Below are positions 1 through 9,100 of a DNA stretch of 11,870 nucleotides, piece by piece. A model generated the notes under the pieces. It ran no database searches. It was given only the letters and a program-made list of their open reading frames with translations, and was not told the origin of the DNA. A program made the translations under genes and the position numbers. Origin of the DNA: Clostridia bacterium (GTDB lineage Bacteria; Bacillota; Clostridia; Lachnospirales; WQUN01); assembly GCA_025997155.1 (NCBI GenBank), contig BNUF01000069.1, forward strand, positions 1 through 11,870, given 5' to 3'. Each line of letters starts with the position of its first letter. Within the stretch, counting starts at the first letter, position 1.

Positions 1-1267
1 TCTCGGCGAGATACGGGAGAACGTCTTCATACTTCAGGTCTCTCGTGTTCACAAAGGTGTCGGGATTTTCCTTAACCACCTTGTGGGCGTTATACAGAGC
101 AATAATCGCCGACTCAAGAGCTTTCTCTAAATCCCCCTTATACTCGTTGTTACTCACCGTTGACATCAGCGACAACACCCTCACGGTCGCGGCAATCGCG
201 CTATTGTAAATATAAACGCAGTCGTCCCTTGTCGCCAACATATCGTCCAACCTCAACGTGTTCACCGAACGCGGGTTTGCCCCGCCCAGCGAAATCTCCT
301 CAAACCTTGTGTACTGCCCAATCCTGTTCCATTCCTCCCCCTTAAGGTCGGTAACGGACACATGAACGTTGTCGCTCAACAACCCCAACACAAACCCAAA
401 GGCAAGGTGAGTTTTCCCCCAACCCGTCTGCGCCGCAATCATAACCGTCTGTCCAGAACCTGACTTAAAGAACTCAAGCAAAAAAGGCAACCCGTTGTTA
501 ATGTTCACGCCCAACAGCACGCCTTCCGTATTAACCAACCCTTCCGATTTCGTCGGCAATATGTGGGTGACGTTCTCGCTAAACAGGTACGCCTGTTGAA
601 ATCCCATACTATTCGCGGAGATATAACTCGCTGGTCCGTAGTTCTCCAAGAAGTTATTCAGCAAACTTCCGACTGGCTTAAACTTGAGTTTCAGCTTCAT
701 CAGTTCCAGTCTAAACGATGTCGCGAACTGGTTCATTGCCTTGTTGTCAAGGGCTTGCGCATACACGAACAAATGAGTATAAACCACGGCGTGTCCGTTC
801 TGCACGGCTTCCGACGATTTCACATAACTATCCACCATTTGCTTTTTCTCGTCCACGTCTTTCTGCGAAAACGACAGTTTCCAACCCATTTCGTTCGTGT
901 ACTTAATCCCCACCGCCCTGTCCGTTTCCCGCAAACTTTCAAACGCCGCCTTAAACTTCTCATACGTATCAATCGCGCCGTTCCTCTGGCTAACAAAAGT
1001 GTTATGCTCAATATTCAGCGCAATCGGCTCGTTAATCAGCTGAAACACCAACAGCACGTCGGGGTAACGCTCCCGCATATCCGACTTAAGCTGCTCAATC
1101 AGTTCAAAGTCAAACTTATACGGGAACTTAAAAATCTGCCAAACCTTTGTCACGCGGTGTCTTGTCAAAACCCTGTCGGCTATTGGCTTTATCGCAATCG
1201 ACGCAATCTCCTCGCCGCGAATAAACTTACCGTTCGTAACAAAAGCTAAAAACGAATTCGCGTACAT
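1..1267 (-). CDS. VirB4-type T4SS ATPase, N-terminal part (runs off the left edge)
   Basis: Cytoplasmic ATPase that energises T4SS channel assembly and substrate transfer in the VirB4/TrbE/TraC family. The first 422 residues are visible; the C-terminal half, with Walker B, lies outside the window. A Walker A motif, AAQTGWGKT, is at residues 278-286 (K285, T286). About 20 residues later comes DLKGEEW (from D307), matching the VirB4 pattern 'D-x-x-G-E', followed by a VNTLRL segment at the place of the family's 'iNPl' motif. The N-terminal ~270 residues have the alternating strand/helix pattern of the VirB4 N-terminal domain, with a VVYTHLFVYAQ strand followed by an amphipathic helix. The ATG at 1267 lies 43 bases after the upstream stop and has only a weak AGAG ribosome binding site, so it is the operon's least tightly coupled gene. 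The tryptophan in the P-loop is unusual. The family assignment is solid; whether the substrate is DNA or protein cannot be told. Confidence 0.85.
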   Translation of the reverse strand, partial: MYANSFLAFVTNGKFIRGEEIASIAIKPIADRVLTRHRVTKVWQIFKFPYKFDFELIEQLKSDMRERYPDVLLVFQLINEPIALNIEHNTFVSQRNGAIDTYEKFKAAFESLRETDRAVGIKYTNEMGWKLSFSQKDVDEKKQMVDSYVKSSEAVQNGHAVVYTHLFVYAQALDNKAMNQFATSFRLELMKLKLKFKPVGSLLNNFLENYGPASYISANSMGFQQAYLFSENVTHILPTKSEGLVNTEGVLLGVNINNGLPFLLEFFKSGSGQTVMIAAQTGWGKTHLAFGFVLGLLSDNVHVSVTDLKGEEWNRIGQYTRFEEISLGGANPRSVNTLRLDDMLATRDDCVYIYNSAIAATVRVLSLMSTVSNNEYKGDLEKALESAIIALYNAHKVVKENPDTFVNTRDLKYEDVLPYLAE

Positions 1268-1310
1268 ATTGATTACTCTAAGTCTCTGTCCCTTTTCCGC
1301 GTGAATCCCC

Positions 1311-2567
1311 CTAACTCAACGAAAATTCTTCTTGCGCCATACCTACAATGTGCTGAATCACGGGGCGGTTCGCAAGATACAGATAGCGGTCTTCCTCGGT
1401 CAGTTGCTCATACTCATAAAAGTGATTCCAGCTGAGTTCCCTGTCTTCCTCGTTGTTCACAATCGTGCGGGAGTCCAAAAGCCCAAAGCTCTTTATCTTG
1501 CGTTTGCTCCTGCACAAGTCAAACCGCAGCACGTCCGCCACGGGAATAACCGTATCATTAACAAGTTTGCTGTCAATCACAATCAGATATTCCACTCCCG
1601 TTTGGTTTTCACATATCGTACTCAACACGCCGTCATATCCGCCCGTCACGCACATATAGTCGCTAACTTGAATGTGAGGTTTCCTAAACACGCCGTCGGC
1701 GAACACGGTATAATACTCTGGGATATATTTCTGGCGTAAGCTGTTCTTCTTGTCCAACAACCACAGCACCTTCACGGGGCAATCATACTGCGTCTTAAAC
1801 ACCTCCGCTAAAGTCCGCACAAAAGACTCCAAATGCAGGAAATCCCCAAACTCCTTAAAGTAAATAATGTTCGGGTGATTCCTAAACTCGTCCAGGGCGA
1901 TTTTCTTGAACGTGTCCTTTTGGCATAAAAATGAGTAGTTCTCCAGCGCGTCATTTACCCGCACGGTTTGCCGCAACATATCTCCTGTCAGTTCACTCAT
2001 ATATTTCAACTGAACGTCCTTATTCTGGTTGAGTGCGTGCAAACTGTCCAACTCTTCCTTCAGTTCCGTCTTCTCCCTAAACAGCCGCTTGTTGTCCGCC
2101 AACACATTAAGCAGTGCGCTCGCTATTCCCCTCACCGTCACATCAAAACTGCCTAGGTTATCCGCAACCATATGCGCCAACTTAATATACCGTTCCTCGG
2201 GCTGAACTAAATAAAACGAGCCCGCTTCCTTGTCGTCATTCACCGCCGCCAAAATAATCGAAAAGCCAATATGCGACGTATCAAACGCGAACACCTTCGC
2301 GTGTTTCTCCATTTGCTTCAACAGCGTGTCGTTGCTGCTCATAAAGATATACCTAAACCCCAACAACTCCCGATACAGCACCAACTCCGACACGCCATTC
2401 TCCGATTGCACAAAACCGTCCAGCATCACAATAGGTTCGCCGTCATATTCCATATCCACAATTTCTTTCAAGTCCGAGACGATATGTACGTCAAACTTCT
2501 TCAGCTCCGCAATGTCAATCACGGAGTTCACCCGACTTTGCGGGTCTACCAACAAAACCGCCAACAT
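1311..2567 (-). CDS. Receiver-like / coiled-coil protein of the T4SS-like operon
   Basis: No family recognised. The 418-aa soluble protein has no signal peptide or membrane segment. Its N-terminal ~110 residues read like a response-regulator receiver fold: a first strand MLAVLLVDP ending in D8, a strand IVMLDG with D50, then IFMSSN with S77/S78. The conserved lysine of a true receiver is absent (VFAFDTSH at that place), suggesting a pseudo-receiver. A charged helix at about 155-200 (ADNKRLFREKTELKEELDSL) looks like a coiled coil, so it may dimerise. The C-terminal half has Rossmann-type strands (KVLWLLD, EYLIVID) but no P-loop. The start is ATG 2567, seven bases from AGGGGG (2580-2575). It overlaps the preceding stop as TGATG, indicating translational coupling to the MinD-like gene upstream. 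The GTG at 2570 is an alternative, with a spacing of only four bases. A regulatory or scaffolding partner of the adjacent ATPases is inferred from context. Confidence 0.8.
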   Translation of the reverse strand: MLAVLLVDPQSRVNSVIDIAELKKFDVHIVSDLKEIVDMEYDGEPIVMLDGFVQSENGVSELVLYRELLGFRYIFMSSNDTLLKQMEKHAKVFAFDTSHIGFSIILAAVNDDKEAGSFYLVQPEERYIKLAHMVADNLGSFDVTVRGIASALLNVLADNKRLFREKTELKEELDSLHALNQNKDVQLKYMSELTGDMLRQTVRVNDALENYSFLCQKDTFKKIALDEFRNHPNIIYFKEFGDFLHLESFVRTLAEVFKTQYDCPVKVLWLLDKKNSLRQKYIPEYYTVFADGVFRKPHIQVSDYMCVTGGYDGVLSTICENQTGVEYLIVIDSKLVNDTVIPVADVLRFDLCRSKRKIKSFGLLDSRTIVNNEEDRELSWNHFYEYEQLTEEDRYLYLANRPVIQHIVGMAQEEFSLS

Positions 2568-3880
2568 CACAACACCCCCTCAACCGACAGATAAAAGTCA
2601 GCGTCTAACTCAAAGTCCTCAAACATAATCGGCTCCATAAACCTGTAGTTCCGCGACTTCCCGCGAAAAATCGTCTTGACATAATCGGACGTAAACTTCT
2701 TTGCACGCAAGGGCGAAGCAACATTGTCGTTCAGCCATACCAATGTGCGTACGTCCCCCAACTCCACTCCCGCCACCTTGTTCACCGCGTTCGGGAACAT
2801 CAGCGTACTCAACACCACAGAACAAAACTTCAGGTTTACGCTCCCCAACACATCCTCCAAATCCTCAAGGTCAAACACAACAAGAATCAAATCCCTGTCG
2901 AAAATATTGGGGCGTGATTGCATGTACGGGAGCATTGACCGCAACACTTCCTTGCTTTTGTTCTCATACACACAAATGGGGGCGTTACTCATTGCCACCG
3001 AATTGTTTAGAATCTCCTTCGCCGTAAGCACGTGATAATCCGCAACCGCCGCTTTCAGCGTTTCCTCTGCTCCGCCTGATTTACTAAAGTCGAACACAAA
3101 CACGCGCCGTCCCGCCTTAACCGCGGACACCGCCAACGCCGTTGCGTGGGTCGTCGTTCCCGCCAAACGGTCTCCTGTCATCAACACCCACTTGTTCGAG
3201 ATATACCCGAGTTGGTGATAAGCCTCAAGCTGAAGGTCTTCATACTCTGGAATCAGCGCCTCAAGTGCCGTAAGGCTTGACGGGTCTTCCGTCTTTTGCA
3301 GAATCGTTTGCAACGCTTTATACCCAGTCATATTCTTGTCCGTCAGCGGTGAAATCGTTATCTTGTCCGCGCTTGACTCAAACGCCTTGCTACTCTCGTC
3401 ACCTCGCTCGACGCGGTATTTCATCGTGGTTTTCGGGTTAATCACCGCCGCCGACGATTTCCCCATAAGGTCTTTATAAATCACGTTGTACGTTAGGCTT
3501 TTCAGCTTATGCACGTCAATCTTCGGCGGAATAAAACTGCGGTCGTCACTTGCCTTTCCCGCAATCTGGTCACGCACCACGTTAATCAGTTCCTCAATCC
3601 GCCGCGAATCAAGTGTACTTCGGTAGAAGAACACAATCTCCTCAATCCTAAGCAACCCCGACGGATTCGCCAACAACGTAAGCAGTGCGCGTATCTCCGA
3701 CGCAAAGTCCTCATCGTTCGACACAATCATAATAAACTTATCCACGCGAATAATGTTCTTTGTCAACACGTCTAAGTTCGATGATATGTTATTCAACGAA
3801 TAAGTAATCTCAAAACTGCCTTGCTTGATAAAGAATTCCGACAGCTTTTCGTGAAAATCCGAAACAACAATTATCTTCAT
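2567..3880 (-). CDS. MinD/ParA (TadZ-like) P-loop protein with a lysine-less Walker A
   Basis: 437-aa cytoplasmic protein. Residues 1-110 form an alpha/beta domain (MKIIVVSD; KFIMIVSND; IEEIVFFYR) that could be an atypical receiver. A linker follows (about 110-225), then a SIMIBI-type P-loop domain. In it, TGDRLAGTTTHA (235-246) sits where the deviant Walker A belongs, but no lysine occupies the signature or catalytic position. GRRVFVFDFSKSGG (257-270, D264) resembles the Walker A' strand, and LILVVFDLEDL (331-341, D337) resembles Walker B. The receiver-plus-MinD layout is that of TadZ/CpaE proteins, which place secretion or pilus machinery at the cell pole; ParA-like VirC1 plays a similar role in conjugation. 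Loss of the lysine suggests weak or absent ATP hydrolysis. ATG 3880 has GGAGG six bases upstream and overlaps the preceding stop as ATGA. Domain calls are by eye; the positioning role is inference. Confidence 0.72.
   Translation of the reverse strand: MKIIVVSDFHEKLSEFFIKQGSFEITYSLNNISSNLDVLTKNIIRVDKFIMIVSNDEDFASEIRALLTLLANPSGLLRIEEIVFFYRSTLDSRRIEELINVVRDQIAGKASDDRSFIPPKIDVHKLKSLTYNVIYKDLMGKSSAAVINPKTTMKYRVERGDESSKAFESSADKITISPLTDKNMTGYKALQTILQKTEDPSSLTALEALIPEYEDLQLEAYHQLGYISNKWVLMTGDRLAGTTTHATALAVSAVKAGRRVFVFDFSKSGGAEETLKAAVADYHVLTAKEILNNSVAMSNAPICVYENKSKEVLRSMLPYMQSRPNIFDRDLILVVFDLEDLEDVLGSVNLKFCSVVLSTLMFPNAVNKVAGVELGDVRTLVWLNDNVASPLRAKKFTSDYVKTIFRGKSRNYRFMEPIMFEDFELDADFYLSVEGVL
2575..2580 (-). 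promoter_or_regulatory. Ribosome binding site deciding the 418-aa gene start
   Basis: Coding-strand AGGGGG lies seven bases before ATG 2567 but only four before the in-frame GTG at 2570. This favours ATG 2567 as the start. Confidence 0.6.
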
Positions 3881-5145
3881 ATTCTTCCTCCCACATACAA
3901 CTCCCCAAACATTGCTTCCAACAGTTCAAGTTTCCTAATCAGTTCCTCGACAATATCTATGTCCTTCTCAAAATACACGCCTGGGTAAAGCACATACTCG
4001 CCGTTCTCTTTCACATACACATCTATGTGGTTAATACCTAACGCAAGGGATGCCCTACTCACGGCGTTTTCAGGGGATAGGCGATACCGTTTCTCCCCGC
4101 CGTTCAAAGTGTAATAACCCTGTGTTACGTCTAAATCTGTGCTAAATCGCACAACCTCATCATCGGTCGTGTCATACGTCACGCGGTTGTCGGGCGTTAT
4201 GTTTTCGTCCACGTACACTAAAATATCGTTGTGTCCAGCTTGCGTAAAGATAGCAGAACTATCAAGCTGGTAATATAGCCCCAACATAGGCAATTCCGTG
4301 GCGGGGGAATAACCACTCACATAAGCAAGATTGCCCCTCACGTCAACCGCCGTCAGACCGTCCACTCTCTTGCTCAACACAGTTTTCTCAGTCACATTTC
4401 CCGCGCAATCATAAACAACAGCCTTAACCAACTCAACTGTTTGCACGTCATATGTAATACTCACGCCACCCGTTCCAAATGGCAGCTTTCGTCCCAAACT
4501 CAACACATAACTTCTGGCGTAATCCACGCCACTTTCCAAGTCATACGCGGTAAATCCCGTGCCGTTCCACCTCACAACAGGCAGGGTCTTATCCACAGTC
4601 TCGGCGACAAACTCACCCGACCCAAACTGTTCCTCTCTGCCGTCAAACGTGTACAATCTCAACATAATCCGATACACGCCAGTTGACGGAAAATACACGT
4701 CCGTTTCCTTGCCTCCCAACGACTGCCACTCGCCGTCGCCTACCTTCGAGCTATACTTCCACAAACTCTTTGCGTAATCAATCTTGCTCCCGACTGTTAT
4801 CTTCACGCTCGACGTTACAGGGTTAAAGGCAAAAACCGCGGGAACGCTTGCGTCAACGGTGTAGGCACGCACAGTCGTGTTGCCACTCCTATCCGTTGCT
4901 CTAATATAAAAATGAGTGTTGCCATTGTTGACAACACTCCCGACATTTTCGCCTAACTCGTTAAGTTCCTCATCGCCGTACTTGCTGTTCCCCAACCAAT
5001 ACCCAGAATTCACAAAGTCTAAATTCTCGTCGTTCACGACATAGTGAAAATCGCCGTCATACGACACCTCTACATCGGGCGGGGTAACATCAATGGCTAA
5101 ACTCACTGCGGTCGTTGCCAACACCAAAGCCAAGCCCTGCCTCAT
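3877..5145 (-). CDS. Secreted protein with Ig-like modules
   Basis: 422-aa exported protein. The N-terminus MRQGLALVLATTAVSLA is a signal peptide, with a likely cleavage after SLA (about residue 17). The body is beta-rich with repeated bacterial Ig-like features: an opening 'D-x-T-x-P' (DVTPPDVEV near 19; VDKTLPVVRW near 185) and a closing 'A-x-D-x-x-G-N' (RATDRSGNTTV near 88; VYDCAGNVTE near 250). Three to four modules are plausible. The C-terminus is a short amphipathic helix (IVEELIRKLELLEAMF) ending in GGRI. There is no LPXTG motif, no lipobox cysteine and no membrane anchor, so retention must be by protein contact if it stays on the cell. ATG 5145 overlaps the preceding stop as ATGA and has GGAAGA just upstream; the in-frame GTG at 5154 is less likely because it would extend the signal's n-region with acidic residues. 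An adhesin or extracellular channel component is inferred from its place in the operon. Confidence 0.8.
   Translation of the reverse strand: MRQGLALVLATTAVSLAIDVTPPDVEVSYDGDFHYVVNDENLDFVNSGYWLGNSKYGDEELNELGENVGSVVNNGNTHFYIRATDRSGNTTVRAYTVDASVPAVFAFNPVTSSVKITVGSKIDYAKSLWKYSSKVGDGEWQSLGGKETDVYFPSTGVYRIMLRLYTFDGREEQFGSGEFVAETVDKTLPVVRWNGTGFTAYDLESGVDYARSYVLSLGRKLPFGTGGVSITYDVQTVELVKAVVYDCAGNVTEKTVLSKRVDGLTAVDVRGNLAYVSGYSPATELPMLGLYYQLDSSAIFTQAGHNDILVYVDENITPDNRVTYDTTDDEVVRFSTDLDVTQGYYTLNGGEKRYRLSPENAVSRASLALGINHIDVYVKENGEYVLYPGVYFEKDIDIVEELIRKLELLEAMFGELYVGGRI
3887..3891 (-). promoter_or_regulatory. Ribosome binding site GGAGG of the MinD-like gene
   Basis: Perfect GGAGG six bases before ATG 3880, lying inside the 3' end of the upstream coding region. 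Confidence 0.7.
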
Positions 5146-6098
5146 TTCTTCCACGTCACCTTTCCGCCTATCTTATCAAACACTTCATTCTTAAACACGC
5201 GCCCGTCTGCCGACACAATGCGGTAAACTAAAATCGACTTCAAAATATCGGAGTTCACCGCGTTATACTGTATTTTACTCAACGACAAGTCAATCGCCGC
5301 CATTGCGTAAAACCGCTTAAACATCTCAAGCAATTTCCCGCCGCCCAGAAACTCCAGTTCTCTAATCGCCGTCGATTCCTGCACTTTCCTAAAGTGACTC
5401 ACCACCTGCGTAATCACGTCCACAAGGTCGTCCTTATTGTACGCGCTTGAGGCGTAAACCATCATATAAATACAAAGTGCCGAACCTCGCCTTTCGGCAA
5501 AATTCAGCACCTCATTATACACGGCAAGCTGGGTTGCGCGCAGCAGGGGCTCCCCCACCGCGTTCGCTTTTCTCAACATTCGGCTCGCTTCTTCCGACTC
5601 GACAAAGTTCTCGTTCATCACAACAAACCGATAACGCAAACCCCGTTCCGCCGCCATGTCCTGCGCTTTAGTCAAAAACTGTTCAGTTTGTTCCGCCCGT
5701 TGCTCATTGTTCATTCCGAACTTTAGGCACATCGCGGCGAAATAAGAATTGTTCTCAACCTCAAACAGGTCATACTCAGCCACGGGGCTTTTCACCCTAA
5801 CCACATTCGGACGAATCTTATAATATGGCGCGAACAGGTCTGTCTCGTCCATATCCCTGTCCTGCTCCCGATAAACCATAAACCTAAACAGTTGCAAGCA
5901 GACAAACAAATACAACACAACCTGCGCCAAAATCAAAACCACCAACGGTATGCCTAAACTGTTCACATATTGGGCGCACAACACGGTCATACCCACATTC
6001 ACGGCAAACAACACGCCCATAACAACCTTCGCTTTTTCGGCGTCGGTCATCTTCCCGCCTTTTTTCGTTTTGGCATACACGTCATTCACATAAGTCAT
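5142..6098 (-). CDS. VirB3-like two-TM protein with a large cytoplasmic domain
   Basis: 318-aa inner-membrane protein. After a basic N-terminus (TKKGGK) come two membrane segments, about 25-43 (VVMGVLFAVNVGMTVLCAQ) and 49-70 (GIPLVVLILAQVVLYLFVCL). A soluble domain of about 245 residues follows. Two N-terminal helices in a T4SS operon resemble VirB3 or PrgI, which are usually only about 100 aa long. The extra domain contains ALCIYMMVYAS followed by an amphipathic helix and a GGGKLLEMFKRFY segment; this parallels the order VVYTHLFVYAQ, helix, VGSLLNNFLENY in the window's own VirB4 N-terminal domain. It may therefore be a VirB3 fused to a VirB4-N-terminal-like domain that docks on VirB4 (inference). 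ATG 6098 is chosen because AGGAG lies seven bases upstream; the in-frame GTG at 6113 would sit upstream of that ribosome binding site. The stop overlaps the next start (ATGA). Confidence 0.75.
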   Translation of the reverse strand: MTYVNDVYAKTKKGGKMTDAEKAKVVMGVLFAVNVGMTVLCAQYVNSLGIPLVVLILAQVVLYLFVCLQLFRFMVYREQDRDMDETDLFAPYYKIRPNVVRVKSPVAEYDLFEVENNSYFAAMCLKFGMNNEQRAEQTEQFLTKAQDMAAERGLRYRFVVMNENFVESEEASRMLRKANAVGEPLLRATQLAVYNEVLNFAERRGSALCIYMMVYASSAYNKDDLVDVITQVVSHFRKVQESTAIRELEFLGGGKLLEMFKRFYAMAAIDLSLSKIQYNAVNSDILKSILVYRIVSADGRVFKNEVFDKIGGKVTWKK

Positions 6099-6105
6099 AA
6101 AGTCA

Positions 6106-6110
6106 CTCCT
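6106..6110 (-). promoter_or_regulatory. Ribosome binding site AGGAG deciding the 318-aa gene start
   Basis: AGGAG lies seven bases before ATG 6098 in the 77-base gap after the giant membrane gene, making ATG 6098 the start rather than the upstream in-frame GTG at 6113. Confidence 0.7.
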
Positions 6111-6175
6111 CACCCCACAATATTATGCAAATCTCACGCCAACAGACTCGCATATTCACAAAGACTGTACTTTTC

Positions 6176-9100
6176 TCACGCGTCCTCGAAAGACCGCATG
6201 ATATATTGCCTATTCGATGTCTGAATGGAAGACGGGGCTTCCTCCGTCCCTGCACTTGCTTCATATGCCGCCGCCGACGTTCGCATGTCGTTTCTTCCTC
6301 GTTCAAACGCCTGTGAGATAGGATTCGCGAACAGTCCCGTCACGGGGTTTCTTCGCAACGCCTCGCCGATTCCTTCGTTCCCCATTCTAAACGGGTCTTT
6401 CAGAAAGCCGTACATAACCGTAACCAGCGTTATCAGCAAAATCAGCAATATTGCGGCAAGGGCAATCAGCATCGTCATTCCTGGCAGTATCTTCGGGACA
6501 CACGCAATCGCCACAATCGACGCGGTATAAATCCCAATCACCGCAAGGGTTACCTTAGCATAACCTCGCAACACGTCGCTTATCTTCTTGTCAACAATCA
6601 GTCGATAACTTATCAGCAACGCCAACAGCAAATACAGAAACGGCAGCGAAAACTTCACAGCCACAACAAACGCGAGTGACGCCGCCATAATAACAATAAA
6701 CAACAGGATTCCAGGAAAACCAAAGGCGTTGCCGATATAGCTCACCACGTCAAAGTTGTGTTTCACAAACCTTTCATTGTTCGCGGTTAAGGCGGTCAAA
6801 AACACGTCGTTCAGTTTCAACTCGTCTTGATTAAAGCCAAGCGGATAAACCCACGAGCCTATATCCGAAATGCGTCCGTCAAAATAGAATGTCGCCTCAA
6901 GCGAGATAATTTTTATCAGATTCTCGTCCGATACCAAACCCACCAGCGGTTGATTCTCAATCATAAACCGCTTCGTGTGGTAGTTGACATACTCTATCAA
7001 GTCCGCGCGGCGTTCCGCCCCAAAGTCGGGGTCGTAAAAACCGTTCTTCTGCATTGTCCGATACCATATCGTGTGTTTCATCTTGTCGTCGGGTTCGTTC
7101 ACCCAGTCGCTCATACGGAGAAAGTCGTTGGCGTTCGGAAACGCTTGCTCAAGTTTCAGCACGTCCATAGGTGTAAGCCCTGGCACGGTCTCAAAGTCGT
7201 CAGGTAATAAAAACGGAATAGAGTTCGTATAGTTAAACACGCTAAAGCTGTCTTTCGTTAAACCGTCCACATATTCCACCGTTACACGCGGGATATTATA
7301 GTTGCTCAACAACGCGTTCAGCGTTTCCACAAAACCGTCCTCAAGCTGATAATACGGGCAGTACGCGTCCAACACAGACGACGACATCTTCACGGAAGTT
7401 ATCTGATACGAGTAATTGCTGTTCGAGGTTGTTTGATATTCACCCGTTATTGGGTTGTTCAAAAACATAACGTCAGTGTTAAGTTTCAGTTCATCGCCTT
7501 GAATAAACAGTCCAATATCGGGATTCAAAATCACACGCCCGCCGTAACGATAAGCTTCATATGGAATCTCATACCGTTCCGAAAACTTGCGTAGTTCTGG
7601 CTCGCCAAAATGGTACAGCGTAAGCGAAACTGTCTGCACGTCATAGTCGTTCTGAATGTTCACGGCTTTTGCCTCGCCATATGTCGTGCTGTATTTCTCC
7701 GCTTTATACAGGAGTGTATCGGAAACTAAACCCTCTGTAAACTTACTCCCTACGGCGTTATACGCCATTGGCAGATAACTCGGAAAAACATAAATAAACA
7801 GAAACATAAACACGGCGGACATCACAATCATTGTCGATGTGTACAGCAGGTCACCACGCTTCAAATACCTAAAGATAAAGATAACCATACAAAACATAAA
7901 GAAGTAAATGCCGTAATCTCGTGCCACCTGCACAACCTTGCCGAACAAGGGGTTGGTATTAACCGACGACATCCCCAACACGCCGTCAAATTCCGCAATG
8001 TTGTCATGCAAGTCACGCGCAATCTTTGTCGCAATGCTCAAGGCTTGGTCGTTATCCTCATCTAAAATCACGTCCGCAATATTGGCGTTTTTCTCAAACA
8101 GTGTCACCTGCGACGAGCCTTGCATCATCTCCACAAGGAAATTCTTAAAAATATAGTCCGTGCGGATATTCCCGCCCGAATAACCTGTTGACGTTGTAGC
8201 GTCGATATTGTCAATGTCGCCTGTCAGATACCAGTACATATTTTGCGCCAACAGTATCGGAACTTGATAACCCTCAATCTTGCTTGTGCCTGATTCATTA
8301 ACCACGGAAGAGGTGTTCTCGTCGCGGTGATACGGAAACAGCGTTATCGGTTTGTTGTCAATTCGGCACACGCCTTGCTCAACGCTAATAAACACGGAAT
8401 CAAAGTTATCCTCCGTCTTTGTCGTATCTTTCCCTGTAAACACGCTTGTGGCAGTTTCCACTACTCCTTTCACAATCCCCCACGGACTGTATTTCCCTGC
8501 GGTTCTCACGGCGTGTTTTCCTGCCGCCGCCAGATACTCGCCTGTGGTCAAGTCATCAGTGTACCCCGCACGCAAAAACGAAAAATACGCGTCGCCACCG
8601 CCCCAAAAGAACGGATAAACCGACACGCCTTTCTTCACGGCGGGACGCTTAAACTCGCCGTCGCCAACCACACGGCTTATCGTCAAGTCGCCGTCGTTAA
8701 ATTTGCCTATCTTCTTAATTTGCTTTGCCGTGTAGGTATTTGAACTTGATGTGAACGATTTCAAAAACGGTAGCTTCTCCGCAACATCGTCCTTCACTTC
8801 TGTTCCTAAATGTTCAAGAAAACTGCGCTTGATAAACATTACATACTTGCCTTTGTCCGTCGGACCTTGCACGTTCGCCGAATCCGCATCCTGAACAATA
8901 CTCGGGTACGCGTTCATAAACGCTACAGTATACGGGTTATACGCCGCTTTCTTCAAATCATAAATCAGCGGGTTTGCCGCGCCTGGAATCAACACGGTAT
9001 TGTCCGCTAAAACCACATCTCCAAAAATGTTCATATACAAAAGGGAATCTTGTCTTTCCTCAAGCAGTTTGGTACTCCTCAATTGCTGGTACGCGTTCTG

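Noticed and set aside
563..1249. Long plus-strand open frame (228 codons) opposite the VirB4 gene
   Set aside because: It lies wholly antisense to a gene with recognisable motifs, its protein is low-complexity (many His, Arg, Leu, Gln) and it has no ribosome binding site of note. It is a shadow of the coding strand's composition.
1268..1310. 43-base gap before VirB4 examined for a promoter or terminator
   Set aside because: No hairpin, no promoter pair; just a spacer with a weak ribosome binding site.
3877..5145. Cell-wall anchor or lipoprotein status for the Ig-like protein
   Set aside because: There is no LPXTG-like motif with hydrophobic tail and no cysteine at the signal-peptide cleavage site.
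6099..6175. Possible internal promoter (CATAAT) in the 77-base gap after the membrane gene
   Set aside because: The CATAAT element is a fair -10 box, but no -35 element stands 16-18 bases upstream; read-through from the operon promoter is simpler.
6103..6306. 67-codon minus-strand frame bridging the membrane gene and the 318-aa gene
   Set aside because: It overlaps the end of the membrane gene in another frame; the translation is Arg-rich and not protein-like.
8327..8743. Plus-strand open frame of 138 codons inside the giant membrane gene
   Set aside because: Antisense to a continuous 1400-codon frame, basic and Cys/His-rich translation without any domain; a shadow.
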